Assembly (NCBI GenBank): GCA_030549775.1 | Contig: CM060180.1 | Span: 35,003,090-35,067,089 of the forward strand | Source: Tamarix chinensis | Lineage: Eukaryota; Streptophyta; Magnoliopsida; Caryophyllales; Tamaricaceae | Reading direction: 5' to 3' | DNA length: 64,000 bases | Part shown: positions 1 through 10,565 of the stretch, one piece after another | How positions within the stretch are numbered: the first letter of the stretch is position 1 | Layout: each line of letters begins with the position of its first letter | Notes under the pieces: generated by a model | What the model was told of the DNA's origin: nothing | What the model saw: only the letters and a program-made list of their open reading frames with translations | Databases searched by the model: none | Translations under genes and position numbers: made by a program

Positions 1-145
1 ACTCAATATTTTAGCAACAATTATGTTTTAGAACCATTATATTTTTTAGAAGGTTTTAATAATGGGTATGCTTTGTAACCATTTTTTAATCTTATTTTAA
101 TAATGGTTTTCACTAAAACAGTTATTAAAACTATTCTTATATATA
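1..145. repeat. Left subterminal repeat cluster of the CACTA-like element
   Basis: Several degenerate copies of a unit resembling TTTTAATAAYGGTT occur here, for example near 54-65, 86-97, 106-114 and 119-128. They match the cluster at 4445-4795. Confidence 0.5.
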
Positions 146-349
146 TTGTGCAGTTAGTTTTAGCCCACATACACAGATGTATACTCGATATATACTAAAT
201 CTACAATCTACAAAATAACACAAATAACTCTGGAATTTCATAGTTATACGACAATGTTTGGTAGCTCTACACACTCTAAAACTCAAAGTTCATGGATCTA
301 TCTTCCCAAACTCTATAATATACAAAGTATTGCATATGTATATGTAGGT

Positions 350-1215
350 TTAACTTATTCTTTGCATATATTTGCATATAATAACATAAGATATAACATA
401 TATAAACCTAAAATTCATGCATAGATATCTATACTGAGTATGTGAGTGCACGAAATTGACCCATTCCTCTATAACTTCACCAATTTCCTCATCATCGTAT
501 TTTTGGCCTAGTCCTTGAAAAACTACAAATTGATATAAATCAACCATTTTTTATATTTTTTAATAAAAAAATCCATAGATTAACTATATAATGAAAAAAA
601 TATGGAAAAAGAAACATACATGGATTGGATCTATATTCACATATTTTTTCTTGAGTATGTGATCGATCCATTGATTTACAAACATAGTATCCACAATTAT
701 TATCGTTTTGTTGTTGTGAACACTGTAAAATAAAATTTAGTTAGCTTGTTGTTGTATTGGATATTAATTGGAATTGAAATAAAATATAAAATTTCGATCT
801 CCCTCCTTACTATCACAGACTCATACTTAATATTCTTTAGATCCGGAACACCATTTTCGCCCCTCTTCATATACGTCATACGTAGTACCCTATATAATAA
901 ATAAAGGTCACACCCAATATTGTAACTTTATATACCCAAAAAATATATAAGAGGATATATGCCTTAATAAATAAATGTGAGTAATAAGTATACTAATATG
1001 TCAATTAAATGTTTTCCTTTAGAATGAATAACAACAAAAGGAATGAGATAATTTCGGATGGAATAAAAAACATATACTTTGTTTTGACCAAGTTAGATGA
1101 CGTAAAAAATCCAATGCTCATTAGCGAGGTGAGGGATGAGGTAAAGCTTGTTGTTGTACCCCCTCCTTTAAGATGAGATATGTTATATAGTTTATGTGCC
1201 TATCCTCGCTGATTA
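350..1215 (-). pseudogene. Ulp1/C48 cysteine peptidase-like relic of the CACTA-like element
   Basis: Read on the minus strand, about 1215 to 1060 encodes a stretch with NEHWIFYVI followed by KVYVFYSI. This resembles the His-Trp block of plant transposon Ulp1-like peptidases (usually ..HW.L.VI....VY..D..). The position that normally holds the catalytic Asp appears to be Tyr (VFYS instead of VFDS). Further along, 547-350 encodes YDDEEIGEVIEEWVNFV, which resembles the conserved C-terminal segment after the catalytic Cys block. In-frame stops and AT-rich sequence separate the two blocks, so the gene is broken. In the family this domain is a SUMO-protease-like peptidase of unknown role in transposition. 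Identification is by motif only. Confidence 0.5.
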
Positions 1216-1852
1216 TAGGACATCATCCCCTTTGTCGTAGCCCGACTAGCCACCAACCTAAGGATGATAATAATAATGCATATTTATTAATAAGCAATAA
1301 CTAATAAAATTATACAAATAAATGAAAAGTATTAAAATATATGATATGAAATAATAATTACTTAACATATGCTACCACACTCGTCATTGACATCTATTCC
1401 GACTTATAAATTTCGCTAATAACCTCCACAGATACCATGTATATGGCATTGTCCCTTCCAACACACTCGGCAGGACAATACATTATAATTATATCACTAT
1501 CGAGGTAGTTTTAAGCATAGAAATACAAAATTGCTAATGCAGGTGGTGGTCGGCGAGGTTCTTGTATCGCTTGATTGTCCTTTGAAGATGAGATCTTTTG
1601 CGGGGCTACCAATTTTTTTGATTTTTCTCACTTTCCTTTCTCGATGCCATCTTTTGCTTTGCTACTTCCACTAGTATTTTTCTTTCCTTTTGACATAGGA
1701 GTCTTCTTATTTTCCAATCCCTTAATTCATAATAATAAACATAATGCAAAATGCACGCATATATTAATAAGGTATAAACAATGTGTAATGTGTTTGTGTT
1801 AATTTGAATGGAGGATGTCATTACCTCTTCAATTATGAATCCTATCTATAGG

Positions 1853-2520
1853 CTAAGGCACAAACCCTCCATGAGCTTCCAACATTGTTGTTGCCTCATT
1901 GCCTTCTTTGTAACAAGGCAAGGGTGCATATCTAATTATTGGAATGTCAATACATACAAGCCTACAATTTGCGGCTAAGATAGACCTATGGACCATTAGC
2001 ATTTCGGTACCACAAGAGATGTGTACCCTTCCTTTTGCCAAAATAATTGAGGGGTCATTATCTACCAACTCACATTTATGCAAAACCTACAAGATAAGTA
2101 TAATAGTATTGTTAATTATTAAGTTGACACTTGATGCATTATATATGTATCAATTCATAGAAAAATATGCTTACCTTGGGAAGAGAAGAAAAACGTGTAT
2201 TAGCTTCACAATTGTCTCTAACACTATTTATATTGGGTATGTGAAGCGAATCACGTGCATCTGAATTGGATGACTTAAACCCTTGAGATTTGATGGATGT
2301 CAACTCTTTCTCCATTATGGTCATCCGTTCAAATGCCTAACTTAACTTTTGTGTTAGGAGAAACACTTGGTCATGGGTGTTTTGTGGTCCACGAGGTTTA
2401 CCCCAAACGCTTGTTCTCATAACCCCTAACCTAGGAATCCTGTGTCTTCCTAGGTGCTCTTCAATTACAATCACTTGATACATTATGTTATATTGATCTA
2501 AACCCTCTACAATGCCTTAA
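1853..2520 (-). pseudogene. CACTA second-gene-like relic
   Basis: Minus-strand frames 2324-2139 and 2083-1853 together look like one gene split by an AT-rich stretch. The second frame contains CELVDNDPSIILAKGRV, resembling the small C-terminal domain (..CELW......VAKG.V) that precedes Ulp1-like peptidases in many plant CACTA proteins. The upstream part (about 2520-2280) has basic residues and a short heptad-like run. Order on the minus strand (this, then the peptidase relic) fits such proteins. No stop-free full gene remains. Confidence 0.35.
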
Positions 2521-2559
2521 GTTCATCCTATAATATATAAATAAACATAATATCATCAT

Positions 2560-2862
2560 TTGTTTTCTCTGATAACAAAAATAAATACTATTGAGGATAT
2601 CTTCAAACATGTGATTCTTTTGGCACCGTTATGTACATTATCATTAATATATCATTCTTTTGTTACTATAGCCTTCTTCCATAACGTACTAATACTAATG
2701 GATGAGGTATATGGATCCTTGTCCTTGGCTAGGAGTTATAACCTACCAAGAACCTTGTCAAGGTCTATTTGCCCAAATTGCTTACCCCGAATACCCTATC
2801 CTTTGAATTTTTGTGCTTGCCAAGACTTAGGAATGCCAATAGCTTCAGCATTAGGCAAGTAA
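2560..2862 (-). pseudogene. Uncharacterised transposon coding relic
   Basis: The minus strand over about 2862-2740 reads as a protein-like segment (AIGIPKSWQAQKFKGYGIRG) without recognisable family signature. It lies upstream, on the minus strand, of the CACTA-type relics and is probably part of the same gene. The plus-strand frame over the same bases is a shadow. Confidence 0.25.
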
Positions 2863-3272
2863 TTTGTGCAAAATTCAATTTTCTTTTCTATATGTATTCC
2901 ACAAAAAATATTATTACAAATAAATTCACTTCTACAAACTAATTAAAATATTGCTAATGCTTTGACATATATCATATTTATATAATGTATATCAAACTAT
3001 TTTGAAGTTATATATATAAATAAGGGCATAAAAATATACTAATACACAACTTGTTATTACTTACAAAGAGTTCATATGTATATACATATCAAATATTTAT
3101 ACAAGAGTTGTCAATTGGATAGTGAACTATTCTTCTACGTGTTCACAATAATACCCAAAAACTAACAAAAAAAACTAAGGTAATATCAACAATATATACA
3201 TCAAAATGTTGATACAACCAAAAAAACTAACTAACAACATCCCCTAACCATCCTACATAATCCGTCGATAGC

Positions 3273-3623
3273 CTATCCTAGCCTACCCCAACTAGAACCT
3301 GTCACTCTCATTGTCCACTCATCTCGGTATGCCATCTTCTCATCAATGAAGAGTTCACTAGCAGGTATTCTCGAGTAACTAGGACATATACTCGAGGATA
3401 ATTTATGATGAAACCTCCACTTATCATCTATAACCATCGGCTCTCTAGCAATTCGATCATAGTCCCTCACAAAAACATCACCCTCAACAAATTGCGGGTG
3501 TGGTGCATCAGTAAGGTCGACAAATAAATAAAAATAACTAGCTAATGCCTCTGACCATGGCGCAATAGGAGGCAATGTCAGCAGCAAATGATAAGATCTG
3601 AGATAAAATGGATCACAGTACAA
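3273..3623 (-). CDS. Hypothetical ORF inside the CACTA-like element, 116 codons
   Basis: An uninterrupted minus-strand frame with protein-like composition (WSEALASYFYLFVDLTD, FVRDYDRIAREPMVIDDKW). No motif is recognised. It lies in the element on the same strand as the other relics and may be an exon of its second gene. It could also be a chance frame. Confidence 0.25.
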   Translation of the reverse strand: MYCDPFYLRSYHLLLTLPPIAPWSEALASYFYLFVDLTDAPHPQFVEGDVFVRDYDRIAREPMVIDDKWRFHHKLSSSICPSYSRIPASELFIDEKMAYRDEWTMRVTGSSWGRLG

Positions 3624-3992
3624 CCCGCTTAAGAAAAAATGATGAAGCTCCTTATATAATCATGTGACATGACTCTAGAAATCTAAATTGAGTGTCATGC
3701 ACAGATATGCTAAAGGAATGTACATAATAGGCAAATATGTCATCTCACTAGTCCACTACCTATAAAAGAGAAAAACCACTAAATCATATTACTAATATTG
3801 TTATCTAACCTTTTAAATTCTAAAATATGGGTCTCTAACACTAGCAAAACTTATATTTTTCATCAACATCAAACCCATAAATATTGGCATGCATGCATAA
3901 ACATATAGAGAGGTAAAGAAAAACCCATAACAACACAACAACATATACCAAAACAGACAATAATACACGTAATACCCACTACATATTTAACA

Positions 3993-3994
<2 letters not shown>

Positions 3995-4030
<36 letters not shown>
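3995..4030. repeat. (CA)n/(TA)n microsatellite
   Basis: About 14 uninterrupted CA dinucleotides are followed directly by a short TA run, inside the CACTA-like element. Confidence 0.95.
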
Positions 4031-4031
<1 letters not shown>

Positions 4032-4444
4032 TTATAATGATAGCAAAATAAAAAAAAATTATACCAAGAAAGGTTATCTGTGGGCAGGTAATAAAATGTA
4101 GGGTCGACGGAGCCTGTTGCAGTTGCAAGAGCCACAAAAAAAGGGAGGGTTGTGGAAGAGAGGCAGGAGGCTAGGCACACTAATGTAGGGTGGACTAACA
4201 TTTGAGGGCTATAGGAGGGCACACAGGACGTGTGAACCATGACAACAAGCATAAAACAAGCCACGACGAGGACATAATGGAAAATGGCCATCAACGAGCA
4301 AGAGGAACACATGACTGACGTAAATAAGGGAGCAATAAGAGCGAGCAGTAAGGTAATTAAAGCCAAGTGAAGAGAGAAAGAGAGCAAAGTCATATTTGAA
4401 AGTTTATGTAACAGACGTAAATGAGGGAGATGGGAGAGAGGGTT

Positions 4445-4795
4445 GTTTAATGTGCTAGTTTTAATAACAGTTCTGGCTATAATTGTTATTAAAATATGTC
4501 TTAATAACGATTCTATCTATGACCATTATTAAAACTATGTTAGCTTTTCTGTTTTGTTAACGGTTAAACTAAAACCATTATTAAAACTATGTCAACTTTT
4601 CACTTTTTTTAATGCTTAAACTAAAACCATTATTAAAATTGTGTCAACTTTTCTATTTTGTTAATGGTTAAATAAAACCGTTATTAAAATTGAGGCAAAA
4701 TTTCCTTTTTGTTAATGGTTAAATTAAAATTGTTATTAAAGGTATAACTATTGTACTTTTAATAACGGTTAATGTATAAAACTGTTATTAAAACA
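4445..4795. repeat. Right subterminal repeat cluster of the CACTA-like element
   Basis: More than ten degenerate copies of TTAATAACGGTT-like and complementary AACCGTTATTAAA-like units, spaced about 15-45 bp, many with the phrase ACCATTATTAAAACTATG. This is the densest repeat cluster of the element and marks its right end. Confidence 0.65.
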
Positions 4796-4823
4796 TGCAC
4801 CACATTTTTGCATCAAAATTTTT

Positions 4824-5081
4824 GCAAGAAATAGAAATTAATCATTCGATGTCTGCTCATTCTCCCCTCTTCAATTCCCAATGAACAACATGATCTTGAC
4901 TTATCATTTGTTCATTTTTTTCTATCTAATATTTAGTTAACTCTTTTATCTTAATATTATCACTGATACCTAATCGATAACAAACCTAAATAGCTTTTTT
5001 AGGTCCAATTCCATCAATTTTTGTTAAGTCAATTTTGACTTTTTTATCCGCAACTAATCTAGCTCCTAAAATATATGACAT
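4824..5081 (-). pseudogene. rps13: Mitochondrial ribosomal protein S13 pseudogene (truncated, in nuclear DNA)
   Basis: The minus strand from the ATG at 5079-5081 gives 86 codons that follow plant mitochondrial S13 without indels: a start resembling MLYISGARLV, then KIDGIGPKKAI, VCYRLGIS, IKIKELTKY, QDHVVHWELKRGE and LISISC. S13 in the small ribosomal subunit contacts the 16S-type rRNA head and initiator tRNA; the helix-two-turn-helix region KIDGIGPKKA is recognisable. The usual protein is about 116 residues, so the C-terminal tail is missing at the 4824 junction. Four in-frame stops fall at codons 32, 52, 75 and 80. Those at 32 and 52 replace Gln and that at 80 replaces Arg, each explicable by one C-to-T change. 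The copy is dead. Confidence 0.9.
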
Positions 5082-5318
5082 TCTTGATCCTTCCTTTTAC
5101 TAGTCTTCTCGGCTAGAATCATAATTGTCTCCTCTCTGATGATCTTTTATATTATGTAAGCAGAACTACTACAAGCGGTACCTTCTTTCTTCAAACTGTG
5201 TTCTCGTACCCCCAAACCCCTTTTTCTTTCCTCCGGCGACGTTCCTTTTACCCAGCAAGAAAAGCGCGGAAGCGCCCCTTTCTCAATCAACACTCTGTTG
5301 CTTGTTCTGGTTCTTGTT

Positions 5319-5385
5319 ACCCGAAAACTTCGTTCGACTTGCATGTGTTAAGCATATACGATCAAACTCTTCTTTTGACTATGAT
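5319..5385 (-). pseudogene. rrn18: Fragment of the 5' end of mitochondrial 18S rRNA
   Basis: The minus strand reads ATCATAGTCAAAAGAAGAG then TTTGATC, and after a gap continues with TATGCTTAACACATGCAAGT and CGAACG. These are the first helices of plant mitochondrial small-subunit rRNA. The conserved bases between them (the CTGGCTCAG... segment, about 22 nt) are deleted. Homology stops after the GTTTTCGGG that follows, so only about 70 nt of rRNA are present and no functional rRNA can be made. A plastid origin is less likely because the leading AGTCAAAAGAAG is mitochondrial in type. Confidence 0.7.
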
Positions 5386-5485
5386 TGGGCCCTACAATGG
5401 TAGAACCTGGTGCACCGGGCGTACTCCTTCTCCACCTTCTGTGGACCTTTCTTCTCTTATTATTTTTGCTATTTTTTTGATTTGA

Positions 5486-6475
5486 GTGATTGATATCTAA
5501 GAGAGTCTCAGTCTAGTCACTCAACTAACCTACTTGTAGAATGCTAGTCAGATAGCAATCTATGTAGTAATTTAAATTCTTTTTTTCTTCGGACAAATCT
5601 TCGTATTCTCATCAATGATTGTATGTATAAGGCTACTATATTCTTTACCGCTCTTATAGGTTAAGAAGAGAATAAAGATACAGCTATCCTAGAAGATTTT
5701 TTTTTTGAAAGAGAGCATACATAGTGAGTTTCTGTGTGACTAAAGAAAGTTTTCTGGTGTTCCCAGTGAATGTTTGAAGTCCTCACAACACGTCATTTTC
5801 TTATGTACTCTGAATATATATAAAGACTTTCGAGCTTGGATGACGGAATTAGTTCTTAGCCTAATATTTTTTGGTTGTAGACCAAAAGGCCAAGTGGGAT
5901 CAACACCCAATTTTTCCATTTGATTGGGATTTCCTCCCTTCATTGACTCAGACTAAAGCGGGATCATTTGTTCAATTCGACCATGAGTGAAAAAGGAAAT
6001 CAATTCAGGTTTCAAATAAACTATAAAGATCGAGCATGATAGATGTATTCATTTAATAAATGGAATCCCAGGAATGGATCGTAATTCCTCCATCTGTCAT
6101 GAATTTTTTATTGAACTTATTACAAGGATAGAGTATCATGTAACCCTAAAAAAGTGAATAGCAACATTGAGAACCGTAATGAAAGTTTCATACTTTATTT
6201 CATTGATTTGATTTCCAATTAGTTGATATAATGAAAACGCCTATTAATTGAGTTGCTCGAGGAACTTTACCTAATAGATCCATTAGATAAAAGCAAAAAA
6301 GTAATAGCTAGAAGCAGGTCTAATGGATAAAAAAGTAAATGTACGCATCATAAATGGAAACATATCTAGTGCTAGCAGGTTGAGGGATATCAAAAAAAAG
6401 ATGCAGTTAGTCAAGTCAGATATATAGAATCGAAAAGGCCGAAGTGAGCTCTCTATCTGTTACTACAAAAGAGAA
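5486..6475. other. Possible continuation of the organellar insertion, no gene recognised
   Basis: Composition resembles organellar spacer (mixed GC, few simple repeats) and differs from the very AT-rich DNA that follows. A minus-strand frame at 5943-5740 (67 codons) is open but I do not recognise the product. Assignment to mitochondrial or plastid DNA is a guess. Confidence 0.3.
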
Positions 6476-9400
6476 AGAACTAAGATCAAACTATCATTTA
6501 TGTGGTGTCATTAATGTTTTGTTCCATAGTAGTGTGTGAAACTTGGTGTGGCTTATAATTTTAATATAATAAAACACTAATCACTTAAAGTGGAATATAT
6601 ATTAAGCATTATGTTGATCTAGATTATTCAATCGTCGATTAGTTATTGAGGGTTAGTCGACTTCATCTACTTAATACAACTTGGCTTTAGGTAGGGTCGG
6701 GTTAATATTAGTGCCTTTTTTAGCCTATACACTAATAATATACTAAGGGTTATCGATACTAAAGAGTTTAGTCATCCAGGTGGTTTCATTTGGTTTTAGT
6801 CAAAATTTATATCCATTTGATGGTTTATTGACTACAAACAAACGTATGCTCATTTGGTTATTACATGATTTTCATGGTTATTAAGAGACAATAGGGGATA
6901 ATCCAACCTATTGCTCAAAGTTAAATGGATGTATAATCATGTGGTCGTAATCTTGTAAATAATTAAATGGAATAAACCCTAGAGATAACTTAGGTGGCTA
7001 ACATTGTTAACACATTGCTATTGTGGCATATGTTGTGACTTGTGATTGTCACACTCTCATTTTACTACTTGAATATTTTATTAGAAGCAAAATCATAAAT
7101 TTTTTGGTATTACTACCATACTTAGCATAAGTTTTATTGTATATGTTTTGTGAGCTAAAAAATTTGTAGGAAATAGAAATAAAAGTTGAAAGTAAGAGAA
7201 TACTGAGGGTAAAATGGAGATGAGAAGAAAGAGAGTAAAAAATAAGAAATTTGTATTATGATTATTGATGTCCAAAATAAATACAACACCTTATATGTAT
7301 AAGATTAAGATGAGGAGGTAGGAGAAGGAAACAATAATGTGTGGTCGAGGACAACAAGTTGCCTTATCTTATGTAGAGAGCCTACCCAACAGGGGAATTG
7401 TATGAGCCAACAACTTGAGAGTGGACCACGACTAAGGATGGCTAAAGCACTCCTTGAAGCTCTTTAGGGCTGATTCCTATTTTTTGGGTCGATATTTAAG
7501 ATGTTCGTTCTTTAGACCTATATTCAGGGCAATGACAACCCTAGTAGAGGAAAAAACCATATCAAGTTCGGTATCCACTACATTTTTCTTGCACTAAATG
7601 TTAAGGATATAATATTTTAACAAATTACTAAAACAATAGAATGAGATACTTAATATAAATAAAAAGAGTTACAGATAGTTCAACTTTCATTACAATAAAC
7701 GCTAAATAAAATGCATGCTAGGGACATAAGACTCCAAAACAATGTCCGGCAAGCAAAAAACCCCTAATGGTGCAACATTGGGTAGTCTAAACTCTCCGTC
7801 CCAAAGAATCATTCCTTAAAAGAAATCTCCTTCCATAGATCCTCTCCATGCATGTAAGCCTTGTGTCACTCCATGTAACATACATACTCATATGGAAAGT
7901 GTGATATCACTAAGGCTTCCTCGCACAGAGTAAATCATACACCAATTTAAAAAATTTCCATAAACAGTGGTAGAAAATCAAAATAGATGATGGCAAGAAC
8001 CAATCATGTAGGCTACAACCATTTGTTCAAAACATAGCTGTCCACAACACAACAAAAATAAAAAGGGCGCTTAAAAATGCACAAGAAATAAACATCAATT
8101 TTACCTTAGAACCACCCTCTAAACTTAAGTACAGATGCCACTTTTCAGTTGCACCTGCTTTCTATTCCCTTGGGAATATTTTCAAAAACCTATTATTGAG
8201 GTATAGGTAGTGATTACTTAAAATCTATCCATTCTTGTATAATCTCATTGATTTGATTATCAAAAGATATGAGCTCATCATTTCTATATACTAAAAAGTA
8301 TTACAAGTTTCATGGTTATAGGTATTTAATTCAAGTAACAATATATGTGTGTGTGTACACATAGATACATACATACATACATACCTTCGAATCTCCATTC
8401 TATCATTTTGCAGTGACATCTCTAATATATTTCATGACAAAAAAGTCACAATTGTCGTTTTCTCTTTGTTTTGATTACGTCAGTAAGTGAATTGCATGAA
8501 TTAAATAGTTATAACTATACTGAACAATAACATTAAGATATAGAAAACAAATTACTATTTATACACCTTTATGGGAGCCTATATGTGTACTAATTTAGGT
8601 CATTCTTTTGCTTCTCAAAATATTTATTAAATGACCTAATTTGATACATGTATAGAGACATAGTAATTGAATAGTATAATACATTACTTATAAACTAAAT
8701 TTATTAAATCTAGAAATTAATTAATTACCTATCAACAACCTTTAGTGAAATTTCACTCCAATTTTCCTCCTAAAGAGTTAAACCAACATGTTATCTCTTT
8801 CAATGGATGTAAAATAACAAATACCTAATATTATTAAAAAGAAAGGGGGGATAAATCAACGTGGATCCACCCTCATCGCTTGGACCATATAGTCCACCTT
8901 TCTCTAAGGTTCTCATAGGATATCACTTGAAAACATAAGAATCCATACATGTGTTGATCGTTCTTAAGTATAATTTTATCTTTTAAAAACCTATAAGAAA
9001 ATTATACCTCACTTAAAAAATATAATAATATCGTTTGATATATCTATGTATTCAAGATTGACTAAAATTATACCACATGTATGTCTTTACTCTTTATATG
9101 TTACACTTGTAGCTATCCTCTATCTAACAAATGAACTAAGTCCTCGGTTGATATATATGTAGACACACACACACACACATTGATTGATTTCTTCGCTCTT
9201 GAAAAACAATTTCATTAATAATTCAATTTTTTCCCTCAAATACTTCTTTATCCTATGGGGTAATGCTTGATAGTTGACATGTTGTAACTTACAAATAATT
9301 ATCTTCCCGCTGCCTATAATTCCTTCTCTTATTTCTCCATAGGCATAGCCATCCAAGCGTCTTCCCTGCCAAAAATAAGAGATAACGATTGTTGTCTTTC

Positions 9401-10560
9401 AAAAAAGCTAACTTTAAGAAAGTATATTCATCACGGATGTTGTTGAGAGTGACTCGAACTCTGCCAAACTCCAATAATTTATCCTTATATACACAAGTGA
9501 TTCCTTAGGCAACAATATCCCCTTGCTATGATATCTTGAGATCAAATGTGTAGTCACCCTATATTCAAAATTTTCATTAATTTCACCAATGACATCTATA
9601 GCTACCTTTAAATAAGAGAAAAAATAACAATAAAGTATATTACCTTAGGTACTTCTAAGATATGTCTAATAATAGGGTTGTAGGAGTATAAGCAGACACA
9701 GTAGCCAAGCTAGATTTCATTTCATTCATGCATTTTTTTCATTTTCTCTTCAATCCTCATTGGTTGATAATTAACTCTAATTGACCTACTCTTAAAGTAT
9801 CCACTTCATCTCTTAGACAATTGAACTCTTCCTTAGGAGTGTATGAACTAGGAAAAAGTATAAAAGTACTTGACAATGTGTAGCCCTCTAAATCAACCAC
9901 CGTGTTCCTCAGTCCCTAAAGCTTGGGTGAGAATGTCATTTCATCCACTCGCCAGTGCTCCTTTCACCCAAACCTTCTCCTATTAGAGAAATGATTGTAG
10001 TTATGGGTTTAAAATATATGCAAATAACATGGAGAATAATATGATTCTAAATCCTTACAATTTTATCAAAGTTTTGGTGGGTTTGTTCATTAGTAACCTT
10101 CCATGCTTTCTTATCTACCATAACCCTCACTTAAACATCCACTATTATAAGATGTACATATGGAGTGCCTTATTTTTCTACATTATTCTTTGCCTCCATG
10201 TTCTTTAAAATCAAGTTAGTTTTTATCATGTGAAACTAACAATAATCAATGTATAATGACCTAATTTATATCTTTACCACCTTTTTTTATGGAATTATTG
10301 CTAGCGTATGAATTCTTGTGAGGGTAGGCATTTTTTTCACATTTTCTTTTGCTTTTCGCTCTTTTTCTATCATTGCCAATATACAAGTTATGGAGAAAAT
10401 CAATATATATGATTATAAGTATTATTTACAACATAATATATAATGTAAGCAATCATATACCTTAACTTCTCTTTTTTAACTCTAAAAAGTTGGTCTATTA
10501 TGAGCTGATAATCGGTTGGTGGTTGTGATAGGTAAGTTATATCTTCGACAACCATGTAAT
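6476..10560. other. AT-rich sequence, no gene recognised
   Basis: No coding relic with a recognisable domain is seen on either strand. Small microsatellites occur: a GT run near 8346-8356, a (CATA)n run at about 8366-8383, and a (CA)n run at about 9163-9178. Minus-strand frames at 9474-9289 and 9356-9120 overlap and are probably chance or very old transposon relics. The last bases (GACAT, 10561-10565) are the left target duplication of element A. Confidence 0.5.
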
Positions 10561-10565
10561 GACAT
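10561..10565. repeat. Left target-site duplication of element A (GACAT)
   Basis: GACAT directly precedes the left LTR. The identical pentamer follows the right LTR at 29849-29853. Confidence 0.85.

Larger units (their letters stand above)
1..4815 (-). mobile_element. Degraded CACTA (En/Spm)-like DNA transposon, left end outside the window
   Basis: Both visible edges carry clusters of short subterminal repeats built on TTAATAACGGTT/AACCGTTATTAA (about 1-145 and 4445-4795), the arrangement typical of plant CACTA elements. Between them only minus-strand coding relics are found, including a Ulp1/C48 peptidase-like tail and a segment resembling a domain common in plant CACTA second genes. I did not find a clean CACTA terminus. 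The right edge abuts the mitochondrial insertion at 4824 directly, so the element probably inserted next to it or was truncated there. No intact transposase (TNP2) is visible. The class call is an inference from the repeats plus the accessory domains; a degraded Mutator-type element with a captured Ulp1 domain is the main alternative. Confidence 0.6.
4824..5485 (-). other. Nuclear insertion of mitochondrial DNA (NUMT)
   Basis: This stretch holds the 5' two thirds of mitochondrial rps13 and, 240 bp further, the first bases of mitochondrial 18S rRNA, both on the minus strand. Local GC content is higher than the neighbourhood around 5150-5450. Decay of rps13 by stop codons shows the copy is not functional here. 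The insertion starts exactly at rps13 codon 86, next to the CACTA-like right end. Its right limit is uncertain: organelle-like, less AT-biased sequence may continue to about 6475. Confidence 0.8.

Noticed and set aside
3869..4393. 174-codon minus-strand frame with hydrophobic segments and a Cys-Val run
   Set aside because: It includes the CA microsatellite (CVCVCV) and has no recognisable family. It may be part of the CACTA-like element but is not supported as a gene.
5319..5385. Functional small-subunit rRNA gene
   Set aside because: Only about 70 nt of the 5' end are present, with an internal deletion.
5198..5485. 95-codon plus-strand frame across the mitochondrial insertion
   Set aside because: It runs antisense to the rRNA fragment, so it is a chance frame in GC-richer organellar DNA.
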